Source: Oscillospiraceae bacterium
Lineage (GTDB): Bacteria; Bacillota; Clostridia; Oscillospirales; Ruminococcaceae
Assembly: GCA_014796735.1 (NCBI GenBank)
Contig: JAAVIG010000161.1
Coordinates: forward strand, 1-20,951
Reading direction: 5' to 3'
Length of the DNA stretch: 20,951 nt
Position 1 is the first letter of the stretch, and each line of letters begins with the position of its first letter. This document shows positions 5,092 to 14,000 of this stretch, piece after piece. The notes beneath the pieces are model-generated. The model ran no database searches. It was given only the letters and a program-made list of their open reading frames with translations, and was not told the DNA's origin. Position numbers and translations under genes: made by a program.

Positions 5092-8000
5092 TTAAGCTTC
5101 ATCTACAGCGTCCTTTTTGTTCTTCTGTATTCCCTCTATACCTTGATAGTAAAGCGTTACCAAGAAAATCAAAGGGATAGCCAGATACTTCTGAAGCTTG
5201 CCTTTTTTGCCGAAAGCAATAAGCTTTGCGATCTTTTTTCTTCTCTCTTGCTCAACAACTACGTCGGAAGCATGATTGAAGTAGATCATACCTACCGCGG
5301 TAAGTCCAGACGCCATAGTTACCAGAACGAAAGCCGAAATTCCCGCGTCGCCTGTGTTAATAGGCGGGTCGTAATTTTCGCTCACGCTTACCGAATCGGT
5401 ATACGCGATAGCGTAAGGCGAGAAGCGGTCGGTGGATATGGTGATGGTGTTTGAATTATTGTCCATATCCCTCAGAACAGTGGCAACGCCCTCATGCGCT
5501 CTTATCATTCTGAATCTTCTGCTGCTGTTTCTTAAGCTGCTCGGTATGTCGATCGTTATTGTTATAGGCGAATTCGTGTGAGTTATTCTCTCTCTTACGC
5601 CGTCTATAACCTTGTACAGGCTGATGTCCAGATACTCGCCCAATTTGTACTCGCCCAAAGCCGCACTGATTATCGCGCGGTCTCTCAAGCTTACGGTGCC
5701 GTCACCCTCGGTAACGGAAAGGATTATCTGAACTGTCGAATTGCCGTTGACCAGCTTGTCAAGCTCCGCCTGAGTAAGCACCGCCGTAAGAAGCTGCGAT
5801 GTATTGTCAGCGATAGATGCGTTTAAGGAATTGCTGGCCTCCTCGTTGGTCAAATTGTAGTTTCCGTTGAATTCCGACTCATCGGGAATATTATTGCCGC
5901 TCGGAGGATTGGTTACGGGAGGAGCGGTATTCTCCCAAGGCTGAGTCTGAGGAGGCGTTGTTGTGCTGCCGCCGCTGTTTCCGGAGCCCGGAGGATTCGC
6001 CGTACCGCCGCCCGTTACGGGAGGAGCAGTTGTGTCGCCCGAGCCGGAAGATGAGCCGCCGCCTGATGACGGAGGAGGAACAAAGCCACCCGAGCCGCCG
6101 CTGCCCGGAGGAGTGGGATTATTGCCCGATCCGGGAGGAGTGGGATCATCACCCGATACGGGAGGATTGGGGTTATTGTGGTCCTGCCATTTAAGCACTT
6201 CTCTCTTTTCCCTGCCGCAAACCTCGCAGCGGTAAAGCACCCATCCGTCCTCGCTTTGTGTAGGCTCTTTCCTGTCAACCTCTTCCCAGTCGTGGTCGCC
6301 GTAGCCGCTGCCGTCAATGTTACCGTCCTTTATAGGGCTGTAATCGCCTCTCTCACAGTCGTGCCAGTGGCTGTTTTCGTCGCTGCTCCATGAGTCTTCC
6401 CATACGTGAACATAGGTCACCTTTCCGCAGATAAGACATTCGGAGCTGTGACATTCGTCCGTGTCCGAATCGGAATATTTATGCTCGTGACCGTCCTGCG
6501 AAACGTACTTTCTGAAATCCGCATAAACCTGTCTTACAGGTATACAGTTTATTGTCTTAGGCAGAACGATGGTTTCTACGCCCTCGGGCAGGTCGATTCT
6601 TGTAACATCTGCGTACTGCTCGCCGTTTTCGTATGTGCCTACGGTATAGAATACCTTTTCGATGTCGCGGCTGAGCTTATCTCTGTCCTCCTGACTTATG
6701 TGGGAGGGAATATACATTCTGCGTATAACGCAGCCTGCAAACGCGTTGTCACCGATCGACACAATGCTCTGAGGAAGTGTTATTTCGTCAAAGCTTCCGC
6801 AGTTTACAAACGCGTTGTCGCCGATAGAGGTTACGCCCTCTCTGATAATGATATTGTCAATTATTTCCGCGTACTGAGTCCAAGGCGCGTCCGCATCGTC
6901 GTAATCGTACATTACGCCCTCGCCCTCAATAATAAGACGCTTGTTTTCCTCGTCGATATACCAGCTTGTATTGGGACCGCACTCGCCGCTTATTCTGTCG
7001 CAAAGCGTGCAGCGGTTGCCGTCATCGGCGGTATGGTAATGGTCGTGCTTATCGGAAACATACTTTCTGTAAGCCTTTTCTACCTTTACTACCTTGTGAC
7101 CCAATATCTCACCCGGAATATCCGTCTTTTTGCCCTCTGCGGGAACGATCTTGGTTATTACCGCGTTGTTGCCCTCAAAGTGATACTTGATCACCGCGGT
7201 ATTCGGTGATACGTTCAAGTCTCCTGTCTTATCCGAAAGAATGATCTTCGTAAGCTCGGGACAATCCGCAAATGCGTTAGCGCCAACCTCCGTGATGTTT
7301 TCCGCGAGTGTAAGCTCGCCCTTAAGACCGTTGCAGCCTCTGAACGCGTTTTCTCCTATTCTTGTAACGGTTGAGGGGAACGCTTCGCTTATATCGGTCA
7401 GCGCCGTGCAGTCTCTGAAGGCGTTTGCTCCGATAGAGGCGACGCCCTCTTTAATTACAAGCTTTCTGATCTCGCCCGCTCTGTCGCCCCAAGGTGTGGG
7501 TGTAGAGCTTCCGAAATCATACATTTCGCCTGTATCCTGATCGGTTGCACCCAATCCCTCACGGCGTTCTATTACAAGCACTCCGTTGTTAAGCGACCAC
7601 AGCAGTCCGCTTCCGCAAAGTCCGCCGCTGTCGTTGCACAGCAGACATACGCCCTGATACCAGCAATGCTCGTGCTCGGGGTCAACCTCCATGCCGTTTT
7701 TATCGATAGTGCTTCTGCCGTTTCCTAAGCTTGCCCTGATTATTCTGTCTGCTTCATTGTAGCTTACAAGAGTAGCGGCAGGGAAATAATTGCGGTTGAT
7801 CTTGGTATTCTCCGAAGCAATAACGGTTTCAAGCTTGTCGCAGTCCGAGAACGCACCGTTTCCTACCTCGGTAACGGTATAAGGAAGCTTAACCTTTATT
7901 ATGCTGTCGCAGTTGCTGAAAGCGTTTTCGCCTATAGTCTGAAGTCCGTTGTTAAGGTTAAGGGGAGTAAGAGAGATACAATCCGTAAACGCCCCGCTGC

Positions 8001-11000
8001 CTATTGTTTTCAAGCTCTTGGGGAGAGTGAGGTATGTAAGATCGGTGCAGCCCTTGAACGCATTGCTCTCTATGACTTCCACGCCCTCTTGAACGGTTAT
8101 CTGCTTTATACCCTCGGTGTAGCCGTTTACAACGTCTCCGCCGATAGCGACAACGGGTCTTCCGCCGATCTGGCTCGGGAATTTCAGTTCCGATCTGTTG
8201 CCGCCCAACTCCGCCTTTACTATCTTTACGCCGTTTTCAACCGGTTCGTATCTGAAAACGTTGTAGCTGCCGCGGCTTATCTTTGCGTTGTTTCCTGCCG
8301 CGATATAGTCAAGGGAGGTACCGAACGCGTCGGACGCTATCAGAACATCGTTGTCGCCCAGTTCAATAAAGGAAAGTGATGTACAGCCCTGGAACGCTCC
8401 CGAGGAAATATCGGAAAGCGAATCGGGGAGCTTGACGCTCTTAAGTGACGTACAGCCGTTAAAGGTATTTTCCTTGATATTTGTTACGCCCTCGGGAATT
8501 ATGATCTCCGTAAGCGATTTACAGCCAAAGAAAGCGTTTTCTCCGATTGTTTCAACGGTTGCGGGGATAACGGCGGTCTTAGCGTTTTCGCAGTTTAAGA
8601 AAGCGTTTGATGAAACACTTGTAATGCCGCTTCCTATCTCTATAGCTTTAATGAAGTTTCTCCACTCGGGAGCAAGCCAAGGAGCGGTCTCGTCTCCCAG
8701 ATAATTCTTAAGCTCGCCCGTACCCGTAATATAAAGGGTGCCCGTATTTCTGTCGATCCTCCAGAAAGCGTTATTGCCGTCTACGGTCTCGTCACCGCCG
8801 CAGCTTCCGCCCGCGAAGTCACAAAGCGCGCAGTAGCTGTGTGCGCTGTTTATCCAGCAGTGCTCATGCAGCGGATCAACAGTCATGCTGCCGGGAACGG
8901 TAATTGTTATCATTCCCTCGCCCAGCTTAGCCTTCATTACGGACTTTGTACCGTCTTCCTTAACGCGGTATACAAGGTAGCCGCAGTTGTCCTTTGAATA
9001 ATCGTAATTTTTCGCAAGCTCCTCGGAGATCGCTATAACGGCGGTATTAGATACGCTGCCGAAGGCTTTCGCGCCCATTTCCGCCACGGTGCTCGGTACG
9101 ATTATTACCGATCTGTCGAAGTTACAGCCCTCAAATGCCTGACTACCTATTTTCTCCAGTCCCTCATACAAGGGTATCGTCCTGAGGCTCATGCAGTTAT
9201 AGAACGCTCTGTTGCCTATCGACTTAACGGAATCGGGAAGCGCCGCTTCCTCAAGAGCCGTGCAGTTTTCAAACGCCGAGTTGCCGATAGTTTCAACTCT
9301 GCCCTCAAAAATTATTCTCCTGATGTCGGTTCTGCCCTTAAACGCGCTGTCGCCTACCGACGTAACCGTAACGGGGAGCGTTACCGAAACAAGTCCGGTA
9401 TCCCCGTCGTCGTATGTGGCCGCGTAATTCGAGTATTCGGGCGCAAAGGCGTTGTCGCCGATAGCAACAACGGGTCTTCCCGCGATCTCCTCGGGAACGA
9501 TAAGCTCATGAATGTTTCTTCCGGGTCTTGCGTAGGTGATCTTTACTCCGTCGCTTCCCGCGACAGCCGCGTACTTGAAGTAGGTGGCGTTTACGAATTC
9601 GTCTCCGTTAAATGTGTAGCTGCACCTGTCGGGGGCTACTATATAAATAAGATTTACGCAATCCTTGAAGGCTTCCTCGGAAACTCGGGTGGTGTTTATG
9701 GGCAGCTCTATCATGGTAAGCGATGTACAGCCGCTGAACACGCCCGTTTCAACGTATCTTAAGTCCTCGGGAAGCTTTACGGTTGAAAGGGAGATGCAGT
9801 TCTTAAAGGTATTGCTGTTAAGTCTGCTTATGCTGTTGGGCAATACTGCCGATTTTAATGTAAGATCACCCTCAAACGCGCCCTCGCCGATATTTATAAC
9901 GCTGTTGGGTATCTCTATCGCCATAAGCGCGATACAGTCGCTGAAAGCGTAGCTTCCTATTTCTTCAAGGGTACTGGGAAGCTTCGCGCTGATCAGACGG
10001 CAGCTTCTGAAGGCGTCGTCGTCAATGACGGTTATGCCCTCGCCTATTTCAAGGCGAACTATATTATTTCTGAAATTGTCCCATGTGCCGTAGTATATCG
10101 GATTGTCATGGTCGATCTCGCCTGTGCCCCAAATAGTGAGAGTACCCGCGGAATCAAGCTTCCACTGTGCGTCAACGCCGCAGTAGCCGCCCATGTCGCC
10201 GCAAAGGATACATTGGTTGTGAATGTTGAAACATTCAAGGTGAGGAGGATCAAGCCTTAACGTGAAGCCCTCGGGCATTACAAGCACTTCCTCAAGAGTG
10301 CTTCTTGGATCGCTTGTGGTGCCGTCAAACAGCTTGAATACTTCCTTGTTATTGTTGTAAACCGCGAGACGAAGCTTGTAAGCCTTTGCGTCCTGCTCCG
10401 AAACCGCCGCCTTAACGTCCTTTGCGTCGCCCTCGTCGTCCGTAACGGCGTCCGCGGTAGGAGTAAAGAGTGCCGCAAGGTTGGTGCAGCCGTCGAAAGC
10501 GGTGAAGTTGATCACGCCGTTTCTCATGCTGAAGGGAAGTACCACGTATTCAAGCTGCGCACAGTCCTCAAAGGCCTTTTCCTCAATTTCGGTAACGCTT
10601 TCGGGCAAAACAATGTATTCCAGCTTGCCGCAGCCGCTGAACGCTGCCTCCGAAATTTTTGTCATGGAATTGGAAAGGGTGATATGCTTAAGGTTGGTAC
10701 ACATGAGGAAGGCTTCCTTACCCAGATTTGTAACGCTGTCGGGAAGCTCTACCTCCGTCAGTGTGGTACAGCCCTGGAAAGCCTGCCTGCCTATATAAGT
10801 CACGCCGCTTGAGACCTCGGAGGCTCCTGGGATATTTATTTCCTTAAGCCAAATGCAGCCCTTGAACGCGTAATCCTCTATCCTGAGCAGAGTGTCGGGC
10901 AGCTGGACCGAGGTGTTGTCGTCCCACGCGCTGTCCGCCGTAAATGCGTTTCTGGATATTTCCCTTACGGTATTGTCCATTATATAGGAGGGGATAACTA

Positions 11001-14000
11001 TTACCTCGGAGGATATGCTAGTGTGCGCATCGGTGATTCTCGCAACCTTGTTTTCCGCGTTGTACTTTATAACCGTGATCTTCGGCGAGGTGAAGTTGCT
11101 TTCGTTGAAGCTCTGAGGTATAACCGCGTATACAATGTTGTTGCTGTCCTTGAATATATCGGTTCCCGAGGTGGCGCCTACCGGAACAACTATCTCCGTC
11201 AGACGTTCGCAGTTTGCGAACGCTTCATTGCCAAAGGTAGTAAGCGCCAAGGAAAGATTTGCGTAAGAAAGCCTTGAGCAGTCCTTGAACGCCTGCGAAC
11301 CTATAAATGTTACGGCGTTGGGAACGGTGATGCCCTTAAGATCGGTACAGCCCATAAACGCTTTTTCACCGATCGTCTTAAGAGAGCCCGGCAGAGAGAT
11401 ATTCTCCAGCGAGGTACAGTTGTTAAAGGCTTCTACGCCGATCTCTGCCAGTTCGCTGCCGCTTTCTATGGCAACCGTGTCCAGCTTGGAGCTGCTTCCG
11501 AAAGCGTTTCTTCCTATCGTCTTGACCGTAGCGGGAATATTGACGGTGTTCAGCTGTTCGCAGTCTGCGAAAGCATTTTCGCCAATGGATTCCATGCCGC
11601 TGTTTATTTCGACCTTCTGAACGATGGGCTTAAGAGTTACCCACATTTCATCATAGTGCGGGTCGCCCTCTATCATATCCCACATTTCACCGGTACCGGT
11701 GATAACTATGGTGTATTCGTTGTCCTTGTATACCCAGTACGCGTTGTCGCCGCACTGACCGCCCTGACGTCCGCAAAGCACGCATCTGCGCTTGCTGTTG
11801 AAGCAGTCCTCGTGGTATTCGTAAACGGGGTAGCGAACAAGCTCGTCGTTGTCCCAACGCTCCTCTTTGCCCAGAACCGCGCCTATTATCATAGGTATGC
11901 CGTCAGGTGAGGGAATGTATCCCAAGAGTGTTCCGTCGGGTGTTCTGTCCTCGATATACTTTTTAAGAATAATGACCGTTGTCTGCGCGGAAGCCAGTGT
12001 CTGCTTCAAAGCGTCGGTAAGGCAGTGATCGGGTATTTCAACTACCTCAAGACCCGAACAGCCGTAGAATGTCCTGTCGTACAGCTGCATTACGCTGAAG
12101 GGTATAACCAGTTTTTTCAGACTTAAGCAGCCCGCAAAGGCAATATCTTCGATAACCTGGACCCTATCGGGAATAGTCAGCTCCTCCAACTGGTTACAGG
12201 ACTCAAAAGCGCCCTCGCGTATAGCGAGCAGTCCGTCGGGAAGTCTGACCGTTTTGAGATTGGAACAGTTGTAAAACGCGTTCATCGGGATCTCGGTCAC
12301 CTTGTCGGGTATATTGATGCTGACAAGCGCGGTTTCGGAGAAGGCGTTTTTCCCGATATAATCTACATTTGACGGAAGATTGAGCTGAGTAAGCGCCTTG
12401 AATTTTGAGAAAGCGTTTTCGTTGATGGTGTTTACGCTTTCGGGAAGCACCACTCCCACTATTTGGTCGTGATGTCCGTTTTCGTTGCTGTGGTTGCTGT
12501 TTCCTATGCTGGTTACAGCAAAGCCGTATATCTCGCTTGGAATGGTTACGGTTACGTTCTCATGTCCGTCGGGTATGTAAATTCCCTTGATGCTGCCGCC
12601 GTCATAAGAAATGATCGAAGCTCCGGCGTTGGTCAGCTCCCACTGACCGGGAGTTGATACGGTAGCCAGTTTATCGTGGATAAGGAGGGTCGTGATACCG
12701 CCGCAGTCCGCGAAAGCGTCGTTTGCAACGCTCTCAACCAGCAAGGGCAGGCATACCGTACCGCTTAATCCGGTACCCGCAAAGGCTCTGCTGCCTATAT
12801 TTCTGAGATTGGTGGGGAAATCGATACTGGTTATCTTGGAACAGCCGCTGAAAGCATTATCGCCGATATCCTCTAGCTTTGACTGGCTGCTGACTATAAC
12901 ATATCTGAGCTCGGTGCAATCCTTAAAGGCATCGTCACAAAGCGCTGTAATATTGTCGGCTATTTCAACTCTTCTTATCTGATCCTTATAAAGGTTCTGC
13001 CATGGGGCGGATGTGACCTCTCCGTTACCCGAGATGCGAAGCACTCCGCTGAGAGGATCGAACGCCCACTGAGCGTAAGGACGCTGTTCAACGGGGCCGC
13101 AGAAGCCGCCGATAACGTCGCAGAGGATACATGTGTTGTCGCTGGGCTTAAAGCAGTGCTCGTGATCGTCGGCAAGAGTGAAGCCGTTCGGTATCTGAAC
13201 TCTGCCGCCGTTGTATTCGCCCTCAAGACAAGCGCCTACTATCGACGTGCCCGTATAGAAGAGCACTACCGCTTTTGTTTGACCCGATGCAAAAATAATA
13301 TCCTTATAATCGTTGTACAGGCTGTGAGGCATAGTGATCTTGATAGTGTCGGAAAGGCCGTCAAAAACATCGTAGCCCAAAGACGTAACGGTATTGGGTA
13401 TAACAATATCCTTAAGACCGACGCAGCGTGCAAAGGCGCGGCTTCCTATATATGTTACCGTGTCGGGGATATAGACGTAGGAAAGATTCTGCGCGCCGTC
13501 AAAGGCATAGGAGCCTATGGAGGTCACGCCGCTGTCTATTCTGATCTCGTTTATGTTCTGCAAATATGCTTTCCAAGGCGGCGCTTTGCTTCCGTCATTG
13601 GTGAAGTCCTGCATTTTTCCCTTGCCCCAGATATGCAGAACGCCTTTTCCGTTTTCATAGAAGAACTTCCATTCAACGGATTTGTCCAGATCCTCACTGG
13701 CGTCGCCCTGTATGTTTCCGCATATCAGACAGGTCTTGCTCTCCTGATCGATATACTTGTGAGGACAAGTGTCCTTGTTTACCAGATCGCGCGAGTCTTC
13801 CTCAACGAAAACGACTTCCTTTCCGCAGATCGTTTCGGGAACCGTTACAAGAGCGTTGGTTTCGCCCGGCTTTATTTTCGTTATCCGAACCTTGTTGTCG
13901 GGATCGGAGGGATAAGGCTCATACTCCAATTTAAAGGTCTCATCGGGTATTGTTCCGTCGTTGGGAACAGAACCGCTTATAGACGCGGGGTAAGCGATCT

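Noticed and set aside
5340..5370. LPXTG sortase signal in the giant protein
   Set aside because: The sequence is PPINTGD, not LPXTG, and a second membrane segment and about 80 residues follow, unlike a normal sorting signal. It is reported as an odd anchor instead.
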